From the NCBI GenBank assembly GCA_903909415.1, contig CAIVVS010000166.1:1-34697 (forward strand): DNA of 34,697 nucleotides, given 5' to 3'. A program made the translations under genes and the position numbers. Below the pieces are notes generated by a model that saw nothing but the letters and a program-made list of their open reading frames with translations, searched no databases and was not told the origin of the DNA. Each line of letters begins with the position of its first letter. Within the stretch, counting starts at the first letter, position 1. The stretch comes from an uncultured Pseudomonadota bacterium. GTDB lineage: Bacteria; Pseudomonadota; Gammaproteobacteria; Burkholderiales; SG8-39. This document shows positions 9,048-18,068 of the stretch, in pieces.

Positions 9048-9989
9048 ATGGCCGGAACGGATACGGGAACCGGGAAGCGCGGCCGCCTGCCGTCGCTGGA
9101 CCTGCTGAAGGGCTTTGAGTCGGCCGCGCGGCTGGGCTCGTTCACGCGCGCCGCCACCGAGCTGCACCTGACGCAGTCGGCCATCAGCCGCCAGGTGCAG
9201 GGACTGGAGGAGCAGCTGGGCGTGCGCCTGTTCGAGCGCAGCACGCGCAGCCTCGCGCTCACGCCGGCGGGCGCGCGCCTGCAGCGCGCTGCGGGCGAGG
9301 TGCTGCAGCGCCTCCGCGACGTGGTGGACGCGCTGCAGGCCGAGGCCGGCGGCCCTCTCACCGTCACCACCACCGTGACCTTCGCCTCGCTCTGGCTGGT
9401 GCCGCGCCTGTCGCGCTTCCAGGCGCTGCACCCCGGCGTGGACGTGCGCCTTGCCGCGAACAACGCGGTGAAGGACCTGAGCCGCGACGGCATCGACCTC
9501 GCGATCCGCTACTGTCGCGCCGCCGAGGCGGGCACGGGCGCGGTCCGGCTGTTCGGCGAGCGCGTGGTGCCGGTGTGCAGCCCGGCGCTGCTGGCCAGCC
9601 GTCGCCTGAAGCAGCCGGCGGACCTGGCGCGCCACGCGCTGCTGCACTACGAGGACCCGGGGGTGGTGGCGCCCTGGCTGTCGTGGAGCACCTGGTTCGA
9701 GGCACTGGGCCTGCCGCCGCTGCGCGCCGCAGGCAGCCTGCGCTTCGACCACTACGACCAGATGCTGCGCGCCGCGGCCGCCGGCCAGGGCATCGCGCTC
9801 GGGCGCGTGCCGCTGGTGGATGCCTTCCTCGACAGCGGCCAGCTGGTCGCGCCGCTGGCGCGCAAGTGGTCCACGTCCGCGGCCGATCGCGCGTTCTGGG
9901 CGCTGTGCTCGCCTGCATCCGCCACCCGGCCCGAGGCGCAGGCCTTCATGGCCTGGCTGCGCGAGGAGGCGGCTTCGGTAAGCGGCTGA
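9048..9989 (+). CDS. LysR-family transcriptional regulator (GcvA-like)
   Basis: The 313-residue protein has an N-terminal winged helix-turn-helix (about 15-75; LKGFESAARLGSFTRAA and LTQSAISRQV) and a C-terminal periplasmic-binding-like effector domain. The effector part contains the GcvA-subgroup motif DGIDLAIRY. It is expected to bind DNA as a tetramer and to regulate the divergent DUF2917 gene and itself. The effector is unknown. A GGAGG site precedes the ATG. The TGA lies at the base of a loop closed by AGCGGC/GCCGCT, and this repeat overlaps the promoter-like box of the next gene. Confidence 0.9.
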   Translation: MAGTDTGTGKRGRLPSLDLLKGFESAARLGSFTRAATELHLTQSAISRQVQGLEEQLGVRLFERSTRSLALTPAGARLQRAAGEVLQRLRDVVDALQAEAGGPLTVTTTVTFASLWLVPRLSRFQALHPGVDVRLAANNAVKDLSRDGIDLAIRYCRAAEAGTGAVRLFGERVVPVCSPALLASRRLKQPADLARHALLHYEDPGVVAPWLSWSTWFEALGLPPLRAAGSLRFDHYDQMLRAAAAGQGIALGRVPLVDAFLDSGQLVAPLARKWSTSAADRAFWALCSPASATRPEAQAFMAWLREEAASVSG

Positions 9990-10006
9990 TGCACCAAGGG
10001 GGCCGC

Positions 10007-10012
10007 TACAAT
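10007..10012 (+). promoter_or_regulatory. TACAAT -10 box six bases before M61 peptidase ATG
   Basis: TACAAT is followed by six bases and then ATG at 10019, so a sigma-70 transcript would begin at the start codon. There is no ribosome-binding sequence between LysR and this gene. No clear -35 is present. Confidence 0.5.
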
Positions 10013-10018
10013 TGCGGC

Positions 10019-11929
10019 ATGAAAACGTCCCCGGCTTCGCCCGTCCGCTACGCCATCCGTCCGCTGCGTCCCGCGGCGCACCTGTTCGAAGTCCGCTGCA
10101 CCGTCGCCGACCCGGACGCCGCCGGCCAGCGCTACACGCTGCCGGCCTGGACCCCGGGCAGCTACATGATCCGCGAGTACGCGCGGCACGTCGTGGAGAT
10201 CCGGGCGAGCACGCGCAACGGCGCCGAGGTGGGCCTGCGCAAGCTCGACAAGCACACCTGGCAGGCCGACCCCTGCGAAGGGCCGCTCACCGTGGCCATG
10301 CAGGTCTACGCCTGGGACCTGTCGGTGCGCGGCGCGCATCTGGACGGCACGCACGGCTTTTTCAACGGCGCCTGCGTGTTCCTCAGCCCGGCGGGATGCG
10401 AGTCGCGCCGCTGCGAACTGGAGATCCTGCCGCCCGCCGGGGCCACCTACCGCGGCTGGCGGGTTGCGACGGCCATGCCGCGCCTGGGCGCCAAGCCCTG
10501 GGGCTTCGGCACCTATGCCGTGGCGGACTACGACGAGTTGATCGACCATCCGGTGGAGATGGGCACCTTCGCGACGGTGAGCTTCCGCGCGGCGGGCGTG
10601 CTGCACGACGTCGCGATCACCGGCCGGCAGCGCGCCGACCTCGCGAGGCTGGCGAAGGACCTCAAGCGCGTCTGCGAGGCGCAGATCCGCTTCTGGCACC
10701 CTGGCGCAGGTCGGGGCGTGACCAAGCCGCCGTTCGACCGATACCTGTTCCAGGTGATGGTGGTGGGCGAGGGCTATGGCGGGCTGGAGCACCGCGCGTC
10801 CACCGCCTTGCTCTGCTCGCGCAACGACCTGCCGGCGCTGGACATGGGTGAGGCCAGCGAAAGCTACCGCGGCTTCCTCGGCCTCGCGAGCCACGAGTAC
10901 TTCCACACCTGGAACGTCAAGCGCCTCAAGCCCGCGGCCTATACGCCCTACGACCTCACGCGCGAGGCCTACAGCACGCAGCTCTGGGCCTTCGAGGGCA
11001 TCACCTCCTACTACGACGACCTCGCGCTGGTACGCTGCGGCCTGCTCAGCCGCCCGCAGTACCTGGAGACGCTGGGGCGCACGCTGACCGCGATCGCGCG
11101 CACGCCGGGCCGCCAGCGCCAGACGGTGGCCGAATCCAGCTTCGATGCCTGGATCAAGTACTACCGCCAGGACGAGAACTCGCCCAACGCGCAGGTGAGC
11201 TACTACCTGAAGGGCAGCATGGTGGCGCTGGCGCTGGACCTGCACATCCGCGCGAAGACCGACGGGCGCAAGTCGCTGGACGACGTGATGCGCGCGCTGT
11301 GGCGCGAGTTCGGCGCGAAGGGCATCGGCCTGCCCGAGGGCGGCTTCGAGCGCGTCGCGCAGCGCGTCACCGGCCTGCCGCTCGGCCGGCCCTTCCTGCA
11401 ATGGCTGCACGGCAAGGGCGAGTTGCCGCTGGACGAACTGCTGGCCACGCACGGCGTCTCGCTCAACTGGCGCGTGGCGGAGTCGCCTGCGGACCGCGGC
11501 GGCAAAGCCGGGTCGAGTGCCGGCAAGCCGGGCACGGCTTCCAGCAAGGCCGGATCGCCTGCGAAGGCCGCCCGCGTCACCGTGGGCGTGCGCGGCAAGC
11601 CCGCCGCGGGCGAGATCCAGCTCACGCACGTGATCGACGGCGGCAGCGCACAGGACGCGGGCCTGTCGGCCGGCGACGTGATCGTCGCGGTGGACGGACT
11701 GCGCGTCGGCAGCGGCGGGCTGGAGGCGGCATTCAAGGGACGGCGCGCCGGCGAGGTCGTGACCGTGCACGCCTTCCGCAGGGATGAACTGATGAGCTTC
11801 CGCGTGCGCCTCAACCCGGCGCGCGCCGACACTGCGTGGCTCGCGGTCGGTGACCCGGCTGCGAAACCGTCGGGCAGGAGCGGGGCCACGCCGCCCTCGC
11901 GCCTGCTCGCGCGCTGGCTGGGAGCCTGA
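10019..11929 (+). CDS. M61 family metallopeptidase (glycyl aminopeptidase-like) with PDZ domain
   Basis: The 636-residue protein has an N-terminal beta domain, a thermolysin-like catalytic domain and a C-terminal PDZ domain (about 520-600). Zinc ligands and base are visible in SHEYFHTWNVKRLKP (His292, Glu293, His296), with the third ligand Glu326 in FEGITSYYDD. M61 enzymes such as glycyl aminopeptidase remove N-terminal Gly or Ala. A Ser/Gly/Lys/Ala-rich low-complexity linker (about 490-520) joins the catalytic and PDZ domains. No signal peptide is apparent. The ATG at 10019 was chosen because the reading before it overlaps the LysR gene; it lacks a ribosome site and has a -10 box at leaderless spacing. 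The next gene starts one base after its stop. Confidence 0.9.
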   Translation: MKTSPASPVRYAIRPLRPAAHLFEVRCTVADPDAAGQRYTLPAWTPGSYMIREYARHVVEIRASTRNGAEVGLRKLDKHTWQADPCEGPLTVAMQVYAWDLSVRGAHLDGTHGFFNGACVFLSPAGCESRRCELEILPPAGATYRGWRVATAMPRLGAKPWGFGTYAVADYDELIDHPVEMGTFATVSFRAAGVLHDVAITGRQRADLARLAKDLKRVCEAQIRFWHPGAGRGVTKPPFDRYLFQVMVVGEGYGGLEHRASTALLCSRNDLPALDMGEASESYRGFLGLASHEYFHTWNVKRLKPAAYTPYDLTREAYSTQLWAFEGITSYYDDLALVRCGLLSRPQYLETLGRTLTAIARTPGRQRQTVAESSFDAWIKYYRQDENSPNAQVSYYLKGSMVALALDLHIRAKTDGRKSLDDVMRALWREFGAKGIGLPEGGFERVAQRVTGLPLGRPFLQWLHGKGELPLDELLATHGVSLNWRVAESPADRGGKAGSSAGKPGTASSKAGSPAKAARVTVGVRGKPAAGEIQLTHVIDGGSAQDAGLSAGDVIVAVDGLRVGSGGLEAAFKGRRAGEVVTVHAFRRDELMSFRVRLNPARADTAWLAVGDPAAKPSGRSGATPPSRLLARWLGA

Positions 11930-11930
11930 G

Positions 11931-12557
11931 ATGGCCTCCGTTGCAAGGGCTGATGTGACGCGCCTGCTGGTGATCCGCCACGGCGAGACGGTATGGAACG
12001 TGGAGGGCCGCGTGCAGGGCTACATGGACAGCCCGCTCACGACCGCGGGCGAGGCGCAGGCCGCGGCGCTGGGACGCCGCTTTGCCGGCGCGCCGCCGCA
12101 TGCGGTGTACTCGAGCGACCTCGGCCGCACCCGCCAGACCGTGGCGCCGCTGGTCGAGGCCACCGGACTGGACCTGCGCCTGGACGAAGGACTGCGCGAG
12201 CGCTGCTACGGCGTGTTCGAGGGCATGACCTACGCCGAGGTGGCCGAGCGCCATCCCGACGAGTACGAGCGCTTCCGCAACCGCGACCCGGACTTCGCGC
12301 CGGCCGGCGGCGAGAGCGCGCGCCAGTTCCGTGAGCGCATCCTCGTCGCGTTCGACGCGATCGCCGCGCGCCACCGCGGCGAGGACGTCGCGGTGGTCAC
12401 CCACGGCGGCGTGCTCACCGTGCTGTTCCGCGAGGCGCGCGGCATTCCTCTCGGGATACGCACCGACATCCCGATGATCAACGCCAGCCTGAACGTGGTG
12501 CTGCGCGATGACGCCTCGTGGCAGATCGAGGCCTGGGCGGATACCACCCACCTTTGA
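11931..12557 (+). CDS. Histidine phosphatase family protein (phosphoglycerate mutase-like)
   Basis: The 208-residue protein belongs to the branch-1 histidine phosphatases. The phospho-acceptor is in RHGET (His17). Further motifs are SSDLGRTRQT, the acid in RCYGVFEGMTY and the second histidine in VVTHGGVLT. Substrate is not defined; such proteins include GpmB-, CobC- and PhoE-like sugar or nucleotide phosphatases. The ATG overlaps the M61 end with a 1-bp gap, so translation is probably coupled. The stop codon is the last part of the loop of a perfect 7-bp stem. Confidence 0.88.
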   Translation: MASVARADVTRLLVIRHGETVWNVEGRVQGYMDSPLTTAGEAQAAALGRRFAGAPPHAVYSSDLGRTRQTVAPLVEATGLDLRLDEGLRERCYGVFEGMTYAEVAERHPDEYERFRNRDPDFAPAGGESARQFRERILVAFDAIAARHRGEDVAVVTHGGVLTVLFREARGIPLGIRTDIPMINASLNVVLRDDASWQIEAWADTTHL

Positions 12558-12564
12558 GGGTGGT
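12543..12564 (+). terminator. Stop-codon hairpin of histidine phosphatase gene
   Basis: ACCACCC (12543-12549) pairs with GGGTGGT (12558-12564). The 8-nt loop ends with the TGA stop. An A-rich rather than T-rich tract follows, so on the plus strand it would be an atypical terminator. Confidence 0.4.
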
Positions 12565-12572
12565 GTAAAAAG

Positions 12573-12618
12573 TCTAATTAAAACAGCGACTTAACGTATT
12601 TCAGGCCGTTTTTCGGCC
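12573..12618 (+). repeat. Dispersed AT-rich repeat, copy B
   Basis: This is the second copy of the element at 4336-4380. The core reads AATTAAAACAGCGACTTAAC, then GTATTTCA. It ends with a hairpin GGCCG-T5-CGGCC (12604-12618). Unlike copies A and C it lies between convergent genes, so promoter activity is not its only possible role. Confidence 0.6.
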
Positions 12619-12634
12619 GCACCGCCGCGCGCAG

Positions 12635-13525
12635 TCAGTCGCGCAGCGCCTCAGCTAGCGATTCGGCCAGCAGCCCCGCCAGTTCCAGCGCGTTGCTCGC
12701 ATGCGCCACCGCATCGGTGCTCCACACCTCGCGCACGCCGGCGCGATACAGCGCCTGCAGCGCGTCGCCCGCGAACAGCGCGTGCGTCACCGCGACGTCC
12801 ACGCTCGCCGCGCCGTGCGCGAGGCAGGCGGTGGTGGCCTCGGCCAGCGTGCGCCCGGTACTGGCGATGTCATCCACCAGCACCACGCTGCGTCCGCTGA
12901 GCGCCACGTCCGGCAGCGCGACGCTGACGTCACGGTCGCCGCGCCGCACCTTGGCGCACACGCCGTGGCCCAGCCCGCCGGCCAGCGCCGCGCGGCTCAC
13001 CCATTGTTCCGATTCCGAATCCGGCCCGAGCAGCAGGGCGCCGGGCACGTGCTGCGCGACGAAGGCGCCGATCGCATCCGCCGCCGACAGCGACACCGCG
13101 CGGATGCCGGGTATGGCTTCGGACAGGTGGCTGATGCGGTGCAGGTGCGGGTCCACCGTGACCACCGCATCGAACAGGCCGGCGAGCAGCCGCCCGACGA
13201 TGCGCTGGCTCACCGCCTCGCCCGGTTGGAAGGCGATGTCCTGGCGCATGTAGCAGAGGTAGGGCGCGACCAGCGTCAGCTGCGTCACGCCCTGCTCGCG
13301 AAGGGCGCCGGCGGCGAGCATCAGTTCCACCAGCTTCACGTCGGGATGGTCCAGGCTGCGCACCAGCACCGCCTCGCCGGTGCACGCCGCGGGCACCGTG
13401 ACCTTGCTCTCGCCGTCGGGGAAGCGGTGTACCGCGACCTGCGCGTAGGGCCGGCCCAGCGCGGCGGCGAGGCGGCGCGCCGGCGCGTCGTAGTCGGCGA
13501 ACCCGAGGAGCAGGCGCTGCGGCAT
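12635..13525 (-). CDS. Ribose-phosphate pyrophosphokinase-like protein
   Basis: The 296-residue protein resembles PRPP synthetase, which makes PRPP from ribose 5-phosphate and ATP. Visible are HRFPDGE, the loop YMRQDIAF, the metal-binding VDPHLHRI and the PRPP loop VVLVDDIASTGRTL. It is shorter than the usual housekeeping enzyme (about 315) and is paired with a phosphorylase rather than with ispE, so it is probably a second, specialised paralog. It starts 11 bp after the phosphorylase stop and is surely co-transcribed. An inverted repeat (13528-13544) fills that gap. Whether it makes PRPP or runs on a phosphorylase product is not decided by sequence. Confidence 0.82.
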   Translation of the reverse strand: MPQRLLLGFADYDAPARRLAAALGRPYAQVAVHRFPDGESKVTVPAACTGEAVLVRSLDHPDVKLVELMLAAGALREQGVTQLTLVAPYLCYMRQDIAFQPGEAVSQRIVGRLLAGLFDAVVTVDPHLHRISHLSEAIPGIRAVSLSAADAIGAFVAQHVPGALLLGPDSESEQWVSRAALAGGLGHGVCAKVRRGDRDVSVALPDVALSGRSVVLVDDIASTGRTLAEATTACLAHGAASVDVAVTHALFAGDALQALYRAGVREVWSTDAVAHASNALELAGLLAESLAEALRD

Positions 13526-13536
13526 GCGCGCCGTCC

Positions 13537-15156
13537 TCAGGCGCCCGAGGCTTCGACGAAGCCGCCGGGAATCTGCGCGGCGTTGCCGATGGTGTAGCCC
13601 GGCTCGCGCGCCGCCAGCGCGCGGGCGAACTCGAAGTCGGCACGGAAGTTCGCGTGCACCCGGTACAGCGGCTGGTCCTTCTTCACCTTGTCGCCCAGCT
13701 TGGCGAACAGGTCCACGCCCGCGCCCTGGTCCAGCGGCGCGCCGGCGAAGCGCGCGATGTGCGCCATCTGCAGGTTGTTGACGTCGGTCACGTAGCCGGC
13801 GCGCGGCGCGTTCACCTCGAAGCGCAGCTTGCCGGGCGTGGCCAGCGGCCGGCGCGCGCGGCCCTGCGCCGCGATGATGGCGTTCATCTTGGTCAGCGCG
13901 CGGCCCGAGTCGAGGATGTCGCGCGCGATCGCATAGCCCTGCCCGCCGCGCACGTCCGGGTCGAACTCGATCAGCCGGCCCGCGAGGCGCAGCGACTTCT
14001 GGCGCAGGTCGGCCGGGGCGCGCGGGTCGCCTTCGAGCACCTGCATCACGTCGCGCGCCTCCAGCGCCGGCCCGATGCCGTTGCCGATCGGCTGGCGCCC
14101 GTCGGTGATCAGCACCTCCAGGTGCATGCCGAGCTGGTCGGCGACGTACTCGAACAGCTTCCTCAGCCGCTGCGCATCGCGCATGTGGCGCACCTTGGCC
14201 GTGGGCCCGACCGGGATGTCCAGCAGCAGGTGCGTGGACCCGGCGGCGAGCTTCTTGGACAGGATGGACGCGACCATCTGTCCCTCGGAGTCGATGGCCA
14301 GCGGCCGTTCCACCGAGATCAGGATGTCATCGGCCGGCGAGAGCTTGGCCGTGCCGCCCCAGGCCAGGCAGCCGCGGTGGCGGCGCACGATGCGGTGCAG
14401 CGCGTCCACCGGCAGTTCCACCCGCGCCAGCACTTCCATGGTGTCAGCGGTGCCGGCCGGCGAGGTGATCGCGCGGCTGGAAGTCTTGGGGAACAGCATG
14501 CCGTGCGCGGCGACGATGGGCACCACCAGCATGGAGGTCCGGTTGCCCGGGATCCCGCCGATGCAGTGCTTGTCCACCACCACGGTTTCCTTCCAGTCCA
14601 GGCGCTCGCCGCAGGCGACCATGGCGCGCGTCAGGTACAGCACCTCGTCGCGGTCCAGGCCGTAGCGGCCGCTGGCCACCAGGAAGGCGGCGATGTCGGT
14701 CTTGGCGAACTTGCCGTCGGTGATGTCGCGGATGATGGCGTCGTAGTCCGGCTGCTCCAGACGGTCGCCGTTGATCTTGCGCCGCACCGCCTGCATGGAA
14801 TGCGCCGGGCCGCAGTGGCCGATGCGCACCAGCGTGCCGGCCGGCAGCGACAGGCGCGAGAACGCGTCCTCGGACAGGCCAAGCTCGTTCGGGCCGACGA
14901 TGGAGGCGTCGTCCACCACGTTCAGCGAGGCGATGATGCGGTGGCCGTCGGACACCACCTCCACCTTGGCCAGCGCCTGGAAGCCCTCGATGCGGTACAG
15001 CGGGCACTCGCGGTGCAGGTAGGCGACGCTCTCGCGGTAGGTGTCGATGCCGATGCGGCGCAGCCTCAGTTTCGCGGGGCGCGCGGCGCGCGAGGGCTGC
15101 TTGCGGGGGGCGGATTTGCCCGCAGGTTTGCGAGCTGTCTGGCTGGCGGTCTTCAT
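13537..15156 (-). CDS. Thymidine/AMP phosphorylase family protein (long, archaeal-type)
   Basis: The 539-residue protein has a ~40-residue Lys/Arg/Ala-rich N-terminal tail, then the beta-barrel pre-domain, the helical glycosyltransferase-family domain and the C-terminal pyrimidine-nucleoside phosphorylase domain. The motifs [15 protein letters not shown] and [20 protein letters not shown] are those of the long archaeal-type group, whose characterised members are AMP phosphorylases giving ribose 1,5-bisphosphate and base. They differ from the DeoA form (DKHSTGGVGD). It is the first gene of a two-gene operon with the PRPP-synthetase-like gene. The ATG at 15156 was chosen over one at 15210, which would overlap the divergent gene. 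No good ribosome site is visible. The stop opens the loop of a GCGCC/GGCGC repeat. Confidence 0.85.
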   Translation of the reverse strand: MKTASQTARKPAGKSAPRKQPSRAARPAKLRLRRIGIDTYRESVAYLHRECPLYRIEGFQALAKVEVVSDGHRIIASLNVVDDASIVGPNELGLSEDAFSRLSLPAGTLVRIGHCGPAHSMQAVRRKINGDRLEQPDYDAIIRDITDGKFAKTDIAAFLVASGRYGLDRDEVLYLTRAMVACGERLDWKETVVVDKHCIGGIPGNRTSMLVVPIVAAHGMLFPKTSSRAITSPAGTADTMEVLARVELPVDALHRIVRRHRGCLAWGGTAKLSPADDILISVERPLAIDSEGQMVASILSKKLAAGSTHLLLDIPVGPTAKVRHMRDAQRLRKLFEYVADQLGMHLEVLITDGRQPIGNGIGPALEARDVMQVLEGDPRAPADLRQKSLRLAGRLIEFDPDVRGGQGYAIARDILDSGRALTKMNAIIAAQGRARRPLATPGKLRFEVNAPRAGYVTDVNNLQMAHIARFAGAPLDQGAGVDLFAKLGDKVKKDQPLYRVHANFRADFEFARALAAREPGYTIGNAAQIPGGFVEASGA

Positions 15157-15161
15157 ATGGA

Positions 15162-15167
15162 TAGAAT
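15162..15167 (+). promoter_or_regulatory. TAGAAT -10 box six bases before threonine dehydratase-like ATG
   Basis: TAGAAT is followed by six bases and ATG at 15174, the same geometry as before the M61 gene and the 9-codon ORF. The divergent phosphorylase ATG lies only 5 bp upstream of the box, so both genes share a 17-bp gap. Confidence 0.45.
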
Positions 15168-15173
15168 CTTCGC

Positions 15174-16178
15174 ATGAACCCAGCCACGCCGATGTCTCCC
15201 GTACCGGCACGCAACGATCCCCTGCAAGTGGACTTCACCGACGTGGTCGCGGCAGCCGGCCGCATCGCGCGCCGCGCGCACCGCACGCCCGTGCTGCGCT
15301 CGGCCTCGGTGGACGAGCGCACCGGCGCCAGCGTGTTCTTCAAGTGCGAGAACCTGCAGCGCATGGGCGCGTTCAAGTTCCGCGGCGCCTACAACGCGCT
15401 GTCGCAGCTGGATGCGGCGGCGCGCCAGCGTGGCGTGCTCGCCTATTCCTCGGGCAACCATGCGCAGGCGGTGGCGCTGGCCGGGCGCGACCTGGGCATC
15501 CCCACGGTGATCGTGATGCCCACCGACGCGCCGGGCGTGAAGCTCGCCGCCACGCGCGGCTACGGCGCCGAGGTGGTGCAGTACGACCGCGCGACGCAAA
15601 GCCGCGAGGCGGTATCCGAGGCGATCGCGCGCGAGCGCGGCATGGCCGTGATCCCGCCCTTCGACCATCCGCACATCGTCGCCGGGCAGGGCACGGCCGG
15701 GCTGGAGCTGCTGCAGGAGGCGGGGCAGCTGGACTACCTGCTCGTGCCCTGCGGTGGCGGCGGCCTGCTGTCGGGCTGCGCCATCGCGGCCAAGGCGCTC
15801 AGTCCTGGCGTGCAGGTGATCGGCGTGGAGCCGGCCGCGGGCGATGATGCGACCTGGTCCTTCCATACCGGCGTGCTGCACAGCTGCCACAACCCGGTGA
15901 CCATCGCCGACGGCGCGCGCACCCACTCCATGGGTGCGGTGACCTTCCCGCTGGTGATGCACTACGTGGACGACATGCTTGCGGTGCCCGACGACCAGCT
16001 GGCCGCGGCCATGTTCTGGCTGTGGGAGCGGACCAAGATGGTGATCGAGCCGACCGGCGCGCTCGGCGCGGCCGCGCTGTTCGCCGACCCGGCGCGCTTT
16101 GCCGGCAGGCGGGTCGGCGTGGTGATCTCGGGCGGTAACGTGGACTTCGCGGCGGTGGCGAAGCTGCTGCCGGGCTGA
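15174..16178 (+). CDS. PLP-dependent threonine/serine dehydratase-like enzyme
   Basis: The 334-residue fold-type II PLP enzyme carries the Schiff-base lysine in GAFKFRGA (Lys68), the substrate loop SSGNHAQA, the phosphate-binding CGGGGLLSG and the C-terminal ISGGNVD. The absence of a regulatory ACT domain makes it catabolic-type. Candidates are threonine deaminase, serine racemase/dehydratase or 3-hydroxyaspartate ammonia-lyase, and the sequence alone does not choose between them. It starts 17 bp from the divergent phosphorylase gene. The stop lies in the loop of a perfect GCCGGG/CCCGGC hairpin shared with the convergent ThDP-enzyme gene. Confidence 0.88.
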   Translation: MNPATPMSPVPARNDPLQVDFTDVVAAAGRIARRAHRTPVLRSASVDERTGASVFFKCENLQRMGAFKFRGAYNALSQLDAAARQRGVLAYSSGNHAQAVALAGRDLGIPTVIVMPTDAPGVKLAATRGYGAEVVQYDRATQSREAVSEAIARERGMAVIPPFDHPHIVAGQGTAGLELLQEAGQLDYLLVPCGGGGLLSGCAIAAKALSPGVQVIGVEPAAGDDATWSFHTGVLHSCHNPVTIADGARTHSMGAVTFPLVMHYVDDMLAVPDDQLAAAMFWLWERTKMVIEPTGALGAAALFADPARFAGRRVGVVISGGNVDFAAVAKLLPG

Positions 16179-16186
16179 AACCCGGC
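16169..16186. terminator. Shared hairpin between convergent dehydratase and ThDP-enzyme genes
   Basis: GCCGGG (16169-16174) and CCCGGC (16181-16186) form a perfect 6-bp stem with a 6-nt loop holding the dehydratase TGA. It ends 5 bp before the end of the opposing gene, so it could act on both strands. Confidence 0.4.
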
Positions 16187-16191
16187 GGACC

Positions 16192-17934
16192 TCAATCCTT
16201 CTGCAGCATCCGCGGCAGCCACACCGCGATCACCGCCGGCACGCCTGCCCGTATTTTCGCCAGCCCGCGCTTCAGCGCCGGCATGACGTCCGCCGGATCG
16301 CGCACGTTCTCGCCGTACGCGCCGGCGGCTTCCGCTTCCTTCGCGTAGTCGATAGGCGGGTCGAAGTAGCCACCTTCGTAGCCGGCCTTGGCTGCGTGGC
16401 CTTCCGGGTAGAAGGCCGCGGCCGAGCGCGTGCCGGTGCTGTATCCGCGGTTCTGCCAGATCACGGTCATGAAGGGCGCATTGTGGTGCTGGGCGGCCCA
16501 GATCGCCGCGTTCGGGTTGCCGTAGGTGTAGAAGCCGTCGCCGGTGGTACAGATCACGTCGCGCTCGGGCAGCGCGAGCTTCACGCCCAGCGCCGCGCCC
16601 GTGCCCCAGCCGCCGGCGCTGCCCGGGTTGCGCCAGTAGCGGTTGGACCCGCCCAGGTTCAGGAAGCGGTACATCGGGTTGTGTGACAGGGTGTCGTCCA
16701 CCAGCACGCAGTTGTCATCGATCAGGTCGGCGACGCAGGCTGCGAGGTACACCGGGTCGATCGGCGTCTTCTTCGAAGCGGCCTGTGCCTCGGCGCGCGC
16801 GTCGGCGATGCGCTTGGCGGAGGTGGCGGCCCAGCGTTTCGCACGTGCGGCGTAGCGTTCGGTGTCGGCGGGCTTGATGAGCGCGCGAACCGCCGGCAGC
16901 AGCGCCTGCAGCGTGGACAGCGCGTCCGCGGTCAGGCGCAGGTTGGCCGGGAATTCGTAGGTCGGGACCTTGAGCTTGACCGCGTCGATGTCGACCAGCG
17001 CGACATACGCATCCGCCGGCGGCGCCGAGGGGCCGGGCACCCAGGGCACGTCCACTTCCAGCGCCAGCACCATGTCGCAATCCGCGAAGCTGATCGTGCC
17101 CTGGTAGAGCGGATGGTCCATGGGAAAGCAGTGGTAGCCGCGCGCGGCGGCATCGGCCACCGGCAGGCCCAGTAGTTCGCACAGTTCCACCAGCGGCGCG
17201 ACGCTCGCCGGGTTCTTGCCGGAGCCGGCGATCACCACCACCGGGTTCTTCGCCTCGACCAGTTGGCGCGCGAGTCCGGGAATCGCCGAGGGCGCGGGCG
17301 CGGGCGGCAGCGGGATGCCGAGCTGCGCGACGGTGGGGAAGGTGGGGTCCTGCAGCGCCGCGAAGGCGACCTCGCGCGGGAAGCTGATGTAGGCCGCGCC
17401 GCAGGGCGGGGTGCAGGCGACCTGGATCGCGCGGCTCACCACCAGGCCGGGGTTGTCCTGGAACTCCAGGCGGTGGTCCCACTTGGTGTACTGGCGCACG
17501 ATGCCGTTCTGGTCGTACATGTCCTGCAGCCAGAAGTGGCCGGAGTCGCGCGCGCCGCGGCGCGTGCCGGGCATGCCCACCGGCGGGGCGCCGGCGGTGA
17601 TCAGCACCGGCAGGCCGCTGCGCCAGGCCGAGTGCACCGCGCTGCCATAGTGCTGCGTGCCCACGTCCACGTGCGCGGCGGTGGCGGCGATGCGCCCGGA
17701 CGCGGCGGCATAGCCCAGCGCCGCGTTCAGCGCCGGGTTCTCGTGGATCATGGTGATGATGCGCGGCGCCTTGCGGCCTTCCGCGCGTGCCTTGGCGATC
17801 GCTTCCTGGAAGAACACCAGCTCGGTGCCGGAGCAGAAGAACAGGCACTCCACGCCGCCTTCGGCCATGGCCGCGACGATCGCGTCGCCCGCCTCGGTGC
17901 CCGCCACCACGTGTTCGTTCGCGCGCTCGTTCAT
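16192..17934 (-). CDS. Thiamine diphosphate-requiring enzyme (acetolactate synthase-like family)
   Basis: The 580-residue protein has the three-domain layout of ThDP enzymes: Pyr domain with catalytic Glu65 (MIHENPALNAALGYA), a central domain (about 215-350) and the PP domain with the ThDP/Mg motif GDGFY starting at 465 and the motif-ending Asn495. It lacks a recognisable acetolactate-synthase signature and belongs to the group of uncharacterised decarboxylases or lyases often next to tripartite tricarboxylate receptors. The substrate is unknown. A GGAGA site precedes the ATG. The TctC gene diverges from its promoter side, suggesting a shared substrate. Confidence 0.85.
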   Translation of the reverse strand: MNERANEHVVAGTEAGDAIVAAMAEGGVECLFFCSGTELVFFQEAIAKARAEGRKAPRIITMIHENPALNAALGYAAASGRIAATAAHVDVGTQHYGSAVHSAWRSGLPVLITAGAPPVGMPGTRRGARDSGHFWLQDMYDQNGIVRQYTKWDHRLEFQDNPGLVVSRAIQVACTPPCGAAYISFPREVAFAALQDPTFPTVAQLGIPLPPAPAPSAIPGLARQLVEAKNPVVVIAGSGKNPASVAPLVELCELLGLPVADAAARGYHCFPMDHPLYQGTISFADCDMVLALEVDVPWVPGPSAPPADAYVALVDIDAVKLKVPTYEFPANLRLTADALSTLQALLPAVRALIKPADTERYAARAKRWAATSAKRIADARAEAQAASKKTPIDPVYLAACVADLIDDNCVLVDDTLSHNPMYRFLNLGGSNRYWRNPGSAGGWGTGAALGVKLALPERDVICTTGDGFYTYGNPNAAIWAAQHHNAPFMTVIWQNRGYSTGTRSAAAFYPEGHAAKAGYEGGYFDPPIDYAKEAEAAGAYGENVRDPADVMPALKRGLAKIRAGVPAVIAVWLPRMLQKD

Positions 17935-17971
17935 CAGCCGGTCTCCGTTGCGTTGCCCGTTTCGTTACCCG

Positions 17972-18000
17972 TTGTGTGCGGCAGGAAGCGCTGCTAGTCT
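17972..18000 (+). promoter_or_regulatory. Putative sigma-70 promoter for tctC-like gene
   Basis: TTGTGT (17972-17977) and TAGTCT (17995-18000) are 17 bp apart. The start would be near 18007, leaving a ~60-nt leader that contains a short direct repeat (GCGTACCAG twice, about 18007-18028). Confidence 0.4.
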
Positions 18001-18068
18001 AACCCCGCGTACCAGTCCCGCGTACCAGCAGGCCGACAGCACCACAACGCAAGTTATGGGAGCAGCGC

